From positions 1-64,000 of the forward strand of contig NZ_CANMKV010000019.1 of NCBI RefSeq assembly GCF_947498635.1: a stretch of DNA of 64,000 bases, written 5' to 3'. Below are positions 36,589 to 45,591 of the stretch, in pieces. The notes below the pieces were generated by a model, which was not told the origin of the DNA, did no database searches, and worked only from the letters and a program-made list of their open reading frames with translations. Position numbers and translations under genes: made by a program. The stretch is from an uncultured Microbulbifer sp. (lineage in GTDB: Bacteria; Pseudomonadota; Gammaproteobacteria; Pseudomonadales; Cellvibrionaceae). Numbering within the stretch: the first letter of the stretch is position 1; each line of letters begins with the position of its first letter.

Positions 36589-39558
36589 TCATTGCAACGA
36601 GTGTGCATTTTCTGTGATCATAGATAGCGCGATACCTAGCTGGTCATGCATTGTAATCTCACTGAAGTTCTCTGCCGCTCGTCGGCGACCTGCACGACCC
36701 AGGCGCTGGCGCAGTTCCTTATTCAAAACCAATTCAATGACTCTCTGCGCAACTACATCCACCCTCCCAAACGGTACAAGAAAACCAGTATTGCCATCCT
36801 CGATAAGTTCCGGCAGTGCCCCCCAATGATATGCAACAACTGGACGCGCCGCGGCCATAGCTTCCAGCACCGTACGCCCAAATGATTCCTGGAAGTGCGA
36901 CAGGTTCACAACTATATCAGCCAGGGTCAAGGCTTCCTGGGGATCGGCAGCATAGCCGGCAAACTGCAGACTTTTCGCTATCTCGCCATTCTGCTGTCGG
37001 ATTTGCAAATTCCGCGTGTGCTCGTTCTCAGGCCCAACCAATATACAGACCGCGGGAATCGCATGCTGCTCAAGTCTTTCGGCCAGCTCAACAAAATCAG
37101 CCAACCCCTTTTTTGGCAAATTACTGCTAATCAAGGCGATGCGCACAAGCCGATCTCCAGCCGCATCCTGGTCGCATAACGGCCTATATCGAGTCACGTC
37201 AATAATATTCGGCACAATGACCGAACTCCTTGCGCCTATTTCCCGCTCCACAGCCTTGGAGCTTGCCACCACAATATCGGCCAACTCCCGAACCCGTGCA
37301 GTAATAGAGCCAGCATCGGTTCCCAGTACTCGACAAAGGGCTACATCCCTATACGGCAGTTCACGCACGTGAATCAGGGTAGGCACATTCAGGGCCCGAG
37401 CAGCCAGCAGCGGCTCATCGAGAACCAGAGTATTGGTGTAGACCGCTCGGATAGAAAACCTCTCAATTAGGTGTTTAAACTGCGCCAGAGTTACAGAACT
37501 AGGAGCCCGCCCATCCTGCCACCAACCATAAGGTAGAACAATTACCGCCCTCGCCCTGGACCTGATGGCCTCAACATAATCGGTGTTAATAGCACTTGGC
37601 AGAGCCACCACCAAGTTGACCCCTAGCTTATTTAAGGAGGACAGTACATCCAGCAAGCTACGCTCAGCGCCGTATAGATACTCTCCGGCCTGGTGAGCGC
37701 AAACCAACATCTTCAAAGCGCCCGGCCGATAGGCTTGCCTCCCCGTAATTTCCGCCAACGGCTCTACTCCCTGCGTGCGCCCCACTGCTAAATAATTGTG
37801 CAAGGTAGACAGGTTACCAACTCTTGCTTCTGGAAAACGGTATCCATAGCCTGAGGTGCTAAATCCTGGCCCCGGGTCTCTCCCTTCAGTAAAACCAACG
37901 GTCCAATAATGCTCGAACAGATCCACCAGCTCTTCGTGTAAGTCTGGATACTGCTCGAGATACCAAGTGGCATCGAAATAGCCAGACTGCTGGGCAAGAT
38001 CCATCGGATTGAGACCCGATACGAGCTTGTTCTCGCAGCATATTGCCTCAGGCGCCAGGAATGGCCGTGAACTGGGATTAGCCGGCAAATAGAGATCACC
38101 AGCAGACGCAGCCCTTGCATGCCAACGCCTGGCCGCATCTTCGTAATCTTTCCGAACACCGCGAAACCGTGTGCCGAGGTGTGTCTCGCCACGCTGACTC
38201 AAAGAGTTGTTATCGATGCGGCCAAAACTAAGTGGCACACCTGGTAACACTTCCACTAAAGCGTCCTCGCCGAAAACCTTAAGTAACCGATAGTAATATT
38301 CAGTGTCTGCATTGATCGACACCCTATCCCAAAAGCCCAATATCTCGACTACTGACCGATGGAACATCAGTGAGGAGACATTGCGATACACCCAACTCTC
38401 TTCCGGCCGCCAATGGGAAAAATGCAACCCGTCGGTGGTGCGTACCCAGTGAGAGGTGCAACCCACCTTATCAGGCATGCGCAACAAGGCTTTAACCTGG
38501 CATTCGATTTTTTGTGGGTGGGACCAGTCGTCACTGTCGTGAGTCGTAATCAGGTCGCCGTCAGCTTGCGCCAGGGCAGTATTGCGGGCAGCATAAGCCC
38601 CCTGATTCCTTTCGTGGTGCAGGAGCTGGATTTCTAGGCCAGGTCGCAAGCGCGTATTTCGTACAAAATCTTCCATTACCTGCCGAGTGGTGTCCTTGCT
38701 GGCATCGTCGACAACAAGAATTTCCAGATTACGCCAAGTCTGTTCGCATAACGATCGAAGAGCTGTCGCCAGGGTCAACTCTGCGTTATAGGCAGGGATG
38801 ATTACAGATACCTTTGGGGCACTGTTATCCCCTTTGATGGCCAGCTGTTCGGCGGAACGAAGGGAATCCAAATTCAAAACCCCAAAATCCCCCCCTACCA
38901 AGGTACACAACCTATGCCGTGCAAAAAACCGGTTGATGATATCCAGGCGCCGACGATTCAGCTCCCCGTCCTGTTTGTCACCGCCCATCCCTAGGACGAG
39001 TAAGTTGGCCTCGGCCAGTACCACATCCGCCTGCCCTGCAAAACGTTGTGTCAATATATTCATTGCCCATTGGGCAACATCCAAATGCCCACACTGCAAT
39101 GCAGCCTCCAGTGTCAACAGATAGGGACCGGCATGTGCAGGGTAAGGGTGCAAAGCACTTTGAAACTGCTGCAGGTAATTCAATGCCTTCGGCCAGTTTT
39201 TATTTACCGCATACCAACGCGCGATCGCCCAAGCCGCATAGTGACGCTCATGGTCGCTGGCCTCCAAAGCTTCGGCTAGATGCACCAGCCGAGGCATCAT
39301 GAGCTTATCCCCCCCCCTCCATAGATGATGCTCCCAGGCTAGGGCACGATTGCGAGAGGGGAGTCTGCCCTCAGAGCGACCATGGTTGATATAGTGCACC
39401 CAAGGGTCGACCCCGGCAGCCGCGACATCCGGATAGGTTTGCAAATACCATTGAGAATCGAATTGATCGGCAGCCACCGGTGTGTCGTCACGCCCTAAAG
39501 CATAAGCATTGGGGCGCTTCCGGCCATGTCTCTGCCAAAGATTCTTTATGCAAAACAC
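36589..39558 (-). CDS. Dual glycosyltransferase (GT2 plus GT4-type), 989 aa
   Basis: A bifunctional enzyme. Residues 32-66 carry one FDSQWYL...HY...EGR module; about 90-220 are helical TPR-like; about 250-470 are a GT2 domain (VSVIIPAYNAELTLATAL, HDSDDW as DxD region); about 505-600 hold further WYL/HY modules; about 610-985 are a GT-B, GT4-like domain (GAERSLLDVL, IALISSNLPKKGL, FQESFGRTVLEAMAAARPVV with the donor-binding Glu). It begins with GTG at 39558, 14 bases after the stop of the coiled-coil gene, so the two are probably translated together. It has G9 at codon 81 and G7 at codon 222. Confidence 0.87.
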   Translation of the reverse strand: MFCIKNLWQRHGRKRPNAYALGRDDTPVAADQFDSQWYLQTYPDVAAAGVDPWVHYINHGRSEGRLPSRNRALAWEHHLWRGGDKLMMPRLVHLAEALEASDHERHYAAWAIARWYAVNKNWPKALNYLQQFQSALHPYPAHAGPYLLTLEAALQCGHLDVAQWAMNILTQRFAGQADVVLAEANLLVLGMGGDKQDGELNRRRLDIINRFFARHRLCTLVGGDFGVLNLDSLRSAEQLAIKGDNSAPKVSVIIPAYNAELTLATALRSLCEQTWRNLEILVVDDASKDTTRQVMEDFVRNTRLRPGLEIQLLHHERNQGAYAARNTALAQADGDLITTHDSDDWSHPQKIECQVKALLRMPDKVGCTSHWVRTTDGLHFSHWRPEESWVYRNVSSLMFHRSVVEILGFWDRVSINADTEYYYRLLKVFGEDALVEVLPGVPLSFGRIDNNSLSQRGETHLGTRFRGVRKDYEDAARRWHARAASAGDLYLPANPSSRPFLAPEAICCENKLVSGLNPMDLAQQSGYFDATWYLEQYPDLHEELVDLFEHYWTVGFTEGRDPGPGFSTSGYGYRFPEARVGNLSTLHNYLAVGRTQGVEPLAEITGRQAYRPGALKMLVCAHQAGEYLYGAERSLLDVLSSLNKLGVNLVVALPSAINTDYVEAIRSRARAVIVLPYGWWQDGRAPSSVTLAQFKHLIERFSIRAVYTNTLVLDEPLLAARALNVPTLIHVRELPYRDVALCRVLGTDAGSITARVRELADIVVASSKAVEREIGARSSVIVPNIIDVTRYRPLCDQDAAGDRLVRIALISSNLPKKGLADFVELAERLEQHAIPAVCILVGPENEHTRNLQIRQQNGEIAKSLQFAGYAADPQEALTLADIVVNLSHFQESFGRTVLEAMAAARPVVAYHWGALPELIEDGNTGFLVPFGRVDVVAQRVIELVLNKELRQRLGRAGRRRAAENFSEITMHDQLGIALSMITENAHSLQ
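39309..39317 (-). repeat. G9 homopolymer tract in dual GT gene
   Basis: Nine consecutive C on the plus strand, read as Arg-Gly-Gly-Asp at codon 81 of 989, ahead of both catalytic domains. A second run of seven is at 38889-38895. Confidence 0.85.
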
Positions 39559-39572
39559 AGTTTAAAATCCAT

Positions 39573-42500
39573 TCAGCCGGGAAGTGGCTGGCGGCCTTCC
39601 TCCCGCCCCATCGAGACATAATGCACGAGTGGATTAAAGCCGCTGTCTTTTACATCCGGATTAGTGTCGAGATACCACTGACTATCAAACTCTGGCCCAG
39701 GGTTACGCCCTTCGAAAGCGCCAAGTTTCAAGTAGTGCAAAGCGGGATTACTGGCTGCGTTTTTATCTTCTGCCACATCGGGATATGAGGAAAGGTACCA
39801 CTCTTCATTGAACAGACCGGACTGATTGATTTGATCCAGCTCCTTTTTTTGCTTGCGTATTTTTTTTGCGCGCTTACCGAAAGGTATGCCGATAGGGAGC
39901 CCATACTCTTTGCCAGATTGATTGCCATCTACTGCCTCCCCTTTCGCATCCTTTTCTGTTGCCACACGCAGAGCAACCACCTCCGCTTCTTTTTCTTCTA
40001 GTAAACTAGTCAGTAACGATAACTCTTTAAAGCGCTCATCGACCGAGCTCTTTGCACCTGAAAGATCAGACTCCAGAGCCTGCACCCGGAGCTGCAACTG
40101 CCGCCCAGCCTGCAAAAGGGTATCCCGTTCTTTTTCGACGGACTGCAGCCCCTCCTCCAGGCTCCGACAAAGGGAGTTCAGATCTGCCTGGTCTTTATCT
40201 AACTCTTGTTTAGCCTGCCGACTCTGTTGTAATTGTCTCTCGGTAGACTTGAGTGACTGCTCCAGCTCTTGGATGCGCCTATTTACTTTCTTAGACTGCT
40301 TATCTCTCTCCGCCAGATCCACCCGCAAGCGTTCGGCTACCACCACCTGGCTCTTTTGAGATTTATCTAATTTCATGAAATCAGCAACCCGCTCCTTTAA
40401 CTGCCCCTGCAAAGTGCTGACGGTGCTTTCCAGCTTCTGAATACGCGCTGCCGATTTACACTCTTTTGCGTCATATGACACCTTAAGATCTATATTCTGT
40501 TGTCCTGCATTCTCGAGTAATTCCGTTAGGGCAGCTAGCTCTTTGTAACGCTCTTCAAGGGATAGATTTTTTCCTACAATTACCTCCTCCAGCTCCCTAA
40601 CCCGTATTTCAAGGTCGCGCTTTGCAGCAACTGTACCTTCAGATTTACGTTGGAGCTCTACAATGTTCTGCTCTAGCTGTTCGGCATGAACTCGAGCTTG
40701 CTGCCATTGCTGCTGAGCTTCCTCAAGTACTTGTACCCGCTCCATAAATTCGCTTTTTTGCGCTGCGATGCTCTCAAATTTTCGCTGATGTTCTGCAAAT
40801 TCTTGCTCCAAGTGTTCCGCTCGAGCTTGTGCCTTTATCCGCTGTTGCTCCTCCTCCTCCAGCGCCTGCATCCATTCATCGAGCTCACTCTCATTCGCTT
40901 CGCTACTCTCCAACTTGCGCTGAACCTCCGAGAGATCTCGTTCTAGCTGCTCGGCGCGACCCTGTACTTTCTGCCAATGCTGCTGCTTCCCGGTCAGTGC
41001 CCGCACTCGCTCCTCAAGCTCCCTCTTTTCAACAGCTAGTCTATTGGACTCCATCTCAAATTCGGCAAGGTTCCGTTCAAGCTGTTTCGCACGGCCTTCT
41101 GCTCGTTGCCACTGCTGCTGTTCTTCTGTCAGAGCCTGCACTCGCTCTTCAAGTTCGCTCTTCTCAACTGCAACCCTATCGAACTGGATCTCAAGTTCCG
41201 CGAGGTTCCGTTCAAGCTGTTCCGCACGGCATTCTGTTTGTTGCCACTGCTGCCGCTCCTCTGTCAGTGCCTGCACACGCTCTTCAAGTTCGCTCTTCTC
41301 AACAGTAACCCTTTCGGACTTATCCTGAAGCTCCGTAAGATCCCGCTCAAGCTGTTCCGCACGACCTTGTGCTTGTTGCCACTGCTGTCGTTCCTCTGTA
41401 AGTGCCTGCACACGCTCCTCAAGCACACTCTTCTCAACAATAACCGTTTCAGACTTGTCCTGAAGCTCCGTAAGATCCCGCCCCAGCTGTTCAGCGCGAC
41501 CTTGCTCTTGCTGCCACTGTTTCTGTTCCTCAGTGAGTGCCTGCACTCGCTCTTCAAGTTCGCTCTTCTCAACAGCAACCCTTTCGGACCTGCCCCGGAG
41601 TTCCGTAAGGTCCCGTTCCAGCTGTTCAGCGCGACCTTGCACTTGCTGCCACTGTTGCTGTTCCTCTGTCAGTGCCTGCACACGCTCCTCAAGCACACTC
41701 CTCTCAACAGTAACCCTTTCGGACTTGTCCTGAAGTTCTGTAAGATCCCGCTCCAGCTGTTCAGCGCGACCTTGCACTTGCTGCCACTGTTGCTGTTCCT
41801 CTGTCAGTGCCTGCACACGCTCCTCAAGCACACTCCTCTCAACAGTAACCTTTTCGGACTTGTCCTGAAGTTCTGTAAGATCCCGCTCCAGCTGTTCAGC
41901 GCGACCTTGTACTTGCTGCCAATGCTGTTGTTCCTCAGTGAGTGCCTGCACTCGCCCTTCAAGTTCGCTTTTCTCAACTGCAACCCTATCGGACTGGATC
42001 TCAAGCTCCGCGAGATTCCGCTCAAGCTGCTCCGCACGACCTTGTGCTTGTTGCCACTGCTGTTCCTGGTCCGCCAACGCTGATTTCAAGCTATCGTTGA
42101 GATGCCGCTCGCTATCTAGAGCTTCTTCATGTTTTTGAAGAGTAACTTGCAGCTTCGACCGCTCTTGTTCGGCCTCTGTCAGTAACCCAGTCAATCTAGC
42201 AAGCTCTTGGCTCTGATTCCCGCAAGATGTTCGTTCATCGACAAGCTCGGATTCCAGCAAGCACAATCGCTCTTCAAGCGCGTTAACCTTTTCAGCCTGA
42301 GAGCGCCTCTCCGCTATACTTCGAGCTCGATCTTCCTGAAGTCTTTCCATCACCTCATTTCGTGAGACGAGTTGTTTTTTCTGCTCTTCCAAGTTAGCTG
42401 AAAGAGTGGCCCCTTCAGCCCGTTGCTGCTCACACAATTTATTCAAGCGGCGCTGCTCTGATTGCGCCCTAGATAATTCATCCGCACTGGATTCCGAGCG

Positions 42501-43601
42501 GATCTGATACTTAACCAATTCCTGCTGTTGCTCGGCGTTGGCCGTCTGTAGCTGTAAAAGCTGCTGGTTGCGTTCATTCAACTGTCGGTACTGCTCATCC
42601 AGGCGCATGCGAAGCTGTGTGACTTCAGATTTCAACTCATCGCGGAACTCCTGCAGCATACTGACTCGCTCAGCTAACTGACCCCGCTCCTGAGCATGCC
42701 GCTCCACTGCGTGCTCCATACGCTGACTAAAACTCGCCAGCTCCCGTCGCTTGGATTCAAGCTGAGTGCGAGTATTTTCATAGTCTGCGCTCAACTGCTC
42801 CAGTTGGCTTTCCTGTTCTAAAAGACTCGCTTCCAGCACTTCAGCCTTCTGCAGGTATTCGCCTGCCTGTAGAGCGTCTTTGCAGGTACGTCCTAAACGC
42901 GCAAAAACATCGCGGACCACCTGTAGGGCCGAGTTAGGCTCATCCCGCTGGAATAGATTAGCCAGCAACGGGCCCAGCTCGCCTCCAGTGGAAATAGCTC
43001 CCATCCCTTCGCCTTGATGGAAGGCAAAAGTCGCGTACTTTTGCGCTAAAGTGTCAAACGTTCGGGAAGTCTCATCCCCAGAGGCACGCCTCGAAATACC
43101 AGACACCAGTACGAGGCCACAAATAGAGAGTTTCGGTTGCCAGCGGGCCAGCAGGCTTTCCAGGTCTTCCTCGGCTGTGGGGTTCAATAACAGCAGATCC
43201 ACACTTCCATCTTCGAATTGACTAGCAGCCCTCATCGAAGGACTATCGAGCAGAAAAGAAAAACTGTCAAAATGCTGATCGTGATAAACCCGTGTCTCAT
43301 TTTGCGGAGTGCTTGCATTCCCACCTTTTTCCAGAGAAGTGACATAACAGCGGGTATCTAACCGCAGCCGCTGCACAGCTTGGCAAAGAGCAAAATGGGC
43401 AACACCGGACTCCATTCCCAAAGTCATTGCAATACGGGGTTGGTGTGCCTCCATTAACCAGAATAGGAAGGGGACATGCTCCAACCAGGACGACGGGCGA
43501 AGGTAATCCGGTTTCCAGAACATAGAGCTTTTGGCCAGGGAGTTAATGGCCGGTTTTATCGCCAGATCGGCTTGCTTTTTTGTCAATTCCGTTGTCGACA
43601 T
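39573..43601 (-). CDS. Giant coiled-coil protein with N-terminal methyltransferase-like domain, 1342 aa
   Basis: Three regions. Residues about 28-215 resemble the class I methyltransferase-like domain found in glycosyltransferase proteins (FWKPDYLRPSSWLEHVPF, HFALCQAVQRL), but the cofactor loop reads GMESG and the usual acidic DGLH segment is replaced, so catalysis is doubtful. Residues about 245-1240 are almost pure E/Q/L/R coiled coil, including ten gap-free 45-residue repeats (522-971). The last 80 residues hold two WYL..HY..EGR modules. If continuous, the helix would be near 150 nm long (about 0.15 nm per residue). By analogy with WbdD of E. coli O9a, it may act as a chain-length ruler or scaffold for the neighbouring glycosyltransferases; this is an inference. 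Confidence 0.82.
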   Translation of the reverse strand: MSTTELTKKQADLAIKPAINSLAKSSMFWKPDYLRPSSWLEHVPFLFWLMEAHQPRIAMTLGMESGVAHFALCQAVQRLRLDTRCYVTSLEKGGNASTPQNETRVYHDQHFDSFSFLLDSPSMRAASQFEDGSVDLLLLNPTAEEDLESLLARWQPKLSICGLVLVSGISRRASGDETSRTFDTLAQKYATFAFHQGEGMGAISTGGELGPLLANLFQRDEPNSALQVVRDVFARLGRTCKDALQAGEYLQKAEVLEASLLEQESQLEQLSADYENTRTQLESKRRELASFSQRMEHAVERHAQERGQLAERVSMLQEFRDELKSEVTQLRMRLDEQYRQLNERNQQLLQLQTANAEQQQELVKYQIRSESSADELSRAQSEQRRLNKLCEQQRAEGATLSANLEEQKKQLVSRNEVMERLQEDRARSIAERRSQAEKVNALEERLCLLESELVDERTSCGNQSQELARLTGLLTEAEQERSKLQVTLQKHEEALDSERHLNDSLKSALADQEQQWQQAQGRAEQLERNLAELEIQSDRVAVEKSELEGRVQALTEEQQHWQQVQGRAEQLERDLTELQDKSEKVTVERSVLEERVQALTEEQQQWQQVQGRAEQLERDLTELQDKSERVTVERSVLEERVQALTEEQQQWQQVQGRAEQLERDLTELRGRSERVAVEKSELEERVQALTEEQKQWQQEQGRAEQLGRDLTELQDKSETVIVEKSVLEERVQALTEERQQWQQAQGRAEQLERDLTELQDKSERVTVEKSELEERVQALTEERQQWQQTECRAEQLERNLAELEIQFDRVAVEKSELEERVQALTEEQQQWQRAEGRAKQLERNLAEFEMESNRLAVEKRELEERVRALTGKQQHWQKVQGRAEQLERDLSEVQRKLESSEANESELDEWMQALEEEEQQRIKAQARAEHLEQEFAEHQRKFESIAAQKSEFMERVQVLEEAQQQWQQARVHAEQLEQNIVELQRKSEGTVAAKRDLEIRVRELEEVIVGKNLSLEERYKELAALTELLENAGQQNIDLKVSYDAKECKSAARIQKLESTVSTLQGQLKERVADFMKLDKSQKSQVVVAERLRVDLAERDKQSKKVNRRIQELEQSLKSTERQLQQSRQAKQELDKDQADLNSLCRSLEEGLQSVEKERDTLLQAGRQLQLRVQALESDLSGAKSSVDERFKELSLLTSLLEEKEAEVVALRVATEKDAKGEAVDGNQSGKEYGLPIGIPFGKRAKKIRKQKKELDQINQSGLFNEEWYLSSYPDVAEDKNAASNPALHYLKLGAFEGRNPGPEFDSQWYLDTNPDVKDSGFNPLVHYVSMGREEGRQPLPG
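40689..42038 (-). repeat. Ten tandem 135-bp (45-residue) coiled-coil repeats
   Basis: Each unit begins RAEQLER and ends near QWQQ.QG. Ten units fit exactly into 1350 bases with no insertion or deletion. Units 2 (41769-41903) and 3 (41634-41768) differ at one of 135 bases by eye; units 8-10 are the most diverged, so the array has expanded from its middle. Confidence 0.93.
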
Positions 43602-44366
43602 GTATTTCTACTCAAAATCAAGGTTATGGCCTAGTTTTGCCTAGGCGACTGTCATTAATCGGACTTGTGGGGCTGGCGTCCCAAACACTTATCGTCATTT
43701 AAATGCTCAAGATCTATGCTATGTCACTCTACTTCAGATTTAAAAATATATTTAGGTTATTTTTATTAATTAATTTTTCTGCTGATATGTACCGAACAAT
43801 GAGAAATCCAGGACGATTTAACTGGTAAAAATTCAGCCTTCAGAGCCACCCACTACTCCCAGGAAAATAAAAAATCACCATTAACACCTGCCCGACTCAG
43901 GTCAAAAAATAATAGATGGGCCAAGCAAGACACCCTCGAGGAGTCAACTAGCAACGGATCATTGATCAAAAGCTAAATCAATACTCTCCAGAACTCCCAA
44001 CAAGCACAGAGAATAAGAAGACACATCTTCATTTCCCTACCCCTGAGGCATCCCTAAAAACAGCTAGTCAATTTTCCGGCACAACAATTGATCCAGACTT
44101 CAAAATATCTGCACAATTAATCTAGTAATTTTGGTTGAAATTATTTACAAAAACCTTCCAAAAGGTAAACAATGATATTCTCAATACACGAAAGGTAGCC
44201 TGAAAACATGAGAGCCCCTGTAATTTAACCGCTTTATCATCGAAGAAATCCTCGACGAGCCCTCTCACTCCTTACCCCCAACTTCTAGAATTTATAATAT
44301 TTAGCTCAATGGAACGTCGAAACAGATCATCACAATTAGAAATCAACAAAAATACCGAAGGGACTT
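43602..44366. other. AT-rich spacer upstream of the coiled-coil gene
   Basis: 765 bases without a credible gene. Contains a short hairpin (gcctag / ctaggc) at 43629-43646 just ahead of the coiled-coil gene and very AT-rich stretches at 43740-43785 and 44130-44170. Likely promoter region of the coiled-coil/GT block. Confidence 0.35.
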
Positions 44367-45128
44367 TCATACAGCTCGCGTCAATCTTCCCAGACCTTTT
44401 TCCAAAGAGTGGTATTCTAAGTCAAATCCATGATCCTGCCCCCAGCGCTCGCAAATATCTTTCTCCTCCTGGCGAATAGTATCGTCCATCCAAACTTCAG
44501 CCTTTGCGGAAAGCCTATCTGACATCGCCGGCAGCGCCGGATAGCGACTATAAAGACATGTAGCACCAGGAGGACCATCCACCCAGAGCAAATCCGCACT
44601 TTCGATCCCATCTAGCAGTGACTTCGGATACCAACGTACAGGCTTCTCTGCATTTTTAGGGCTCATGTGCTCGCCCTCCCAGAACTCCAATTCTCCAATA
44701 CGTAGATCCACCCACGACTCTAAATATTCGACCTCCAGCGTCGCCAATGTCTGTGCGCCGTAATGACCACTGTGCTCAATGGAGATTAATTTACCCAATC
44801 CGTTTTGACGTAGCGCATCGGCAATCACTAGCGTGGAAGCGCCGCTACCGCACTCCACTATCACTTTAGGCCGGGAAGTCATGATGTGTGTATGCAACTG
44901 CAACAGGATATCTGGAGAAGCTGCCCATCCACGCAAAGGGGGAAGCTGCCCCTTGATGGACAAACGGCGCTGTAGCCAACTAAGACTTTCTAACTGCTTG
45001 AATAGACGATTCTGAACAGTAATCAGGTCACGAGTAAATTTTTTGGTACTTTCTTTACCGGCTTCTAGGAGCGTATTTTCAACACTTCCCAACACTCGAG
45101 TAAAGTCATCCAATTCTTTTTTAGACAT
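44367..45128 (-). CDS. Class I SAM-dependent methyltransferase-like protein
   Basis: About 253 residues. A Rossmann-type cofactor loop is clear (VIVECGSGASTLVIADAL), followed by an acidic strand end (LISIEHSG) and LLWVDGPPGATC as the post-III motif; the layout fits small methyltransferases of polysaccharide loci that modify sugars. The N-terminal 60 residues are helical. The frame continues upstream to a TTG at 45146, but ATG 45128 is the better start. It is isolated by spacers of 765 and about 460 bases, so it may be a separately acquired cassette. Target (sugar O-methylation) is inferred from context. Confidence 0.78.
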   Translation of the reverse strand: MSKKELDDFTRVLGSVENTLLEAGKESTKKFTRDLITVQNRLFKQLESLSWLQRRLSIKGQLPPLRGWAASPDILLQLHTHIMTSRPKVIVECGSGASTLVIADALRQNGLGKLISIEHSGHYGAQTLATLEVEYLESWVDLRIGELEFWEGEHMSPKNAEKPVRWYPKSLLDGIESADLLWVDGPPGATCLYSRYPALPAMSDRLSAKAEVWMDDTIRQEEKDICERWGQDHGFDLEYHSLEKGLGRLTRAV

Positions 45129-45591
45129 AACAACCGAAAATTCCAAAGAATATTTAGTGCCCAGACACCGCCTAGGGCCAATCTACTTTAGCCACTCAAT
45201 ACCATCCACCATCGAGCAAAGATTATTTTATCTACTTCACCAATATAGAAACCTTTAACTCGCCAGCCTTCTTGACGTAACCGCAAAGTTCGGAGTCATT
45301 AACAAGTCAAAAGGGCTCATAGTATCGAAATTATAAAACCTTGCAATCAGCTCAAAAGCACGTTCTTTAGCATATTCAGGAGCTCAATCTCAGCCCTATA
45401 GCAGCGAGATCAACACACCATTTGACTATTATTTCCTGGCTGGGCTCAGCAGTAAAACCTATTAATCGATCTGTAGCTACTAATGACCACCAGGCTAATT
45501 TTTAAAAAAACATCTCCAGAGGCTACTTGCCAGTAAAGAATAGAAACTACACAGTGAACTGCACCTTAAAGGTTTACTTACCTCACTATTA
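45129..45591. other. Spacer between ManC-type and methyltransferase genes
   Basis: About 460 bases, AT-rich, no credible gene; probably the promoter region of the methyltransferase gene. Confidence 0.35.

Noticed and set aside
40689..42038. Regular direct repeats that could be mistaken for a CRISPR array
   Set aside because: Repeat units are contiguous, 135 bp long, without spacers, and in frame within one coding sequence.
41106..42083. 325-residue leucine-rich periodic frame on the plus strand
   Set aside because: It is the antisense reading of the 135-bp coiled-coil repeats; its periodicity follows from them.
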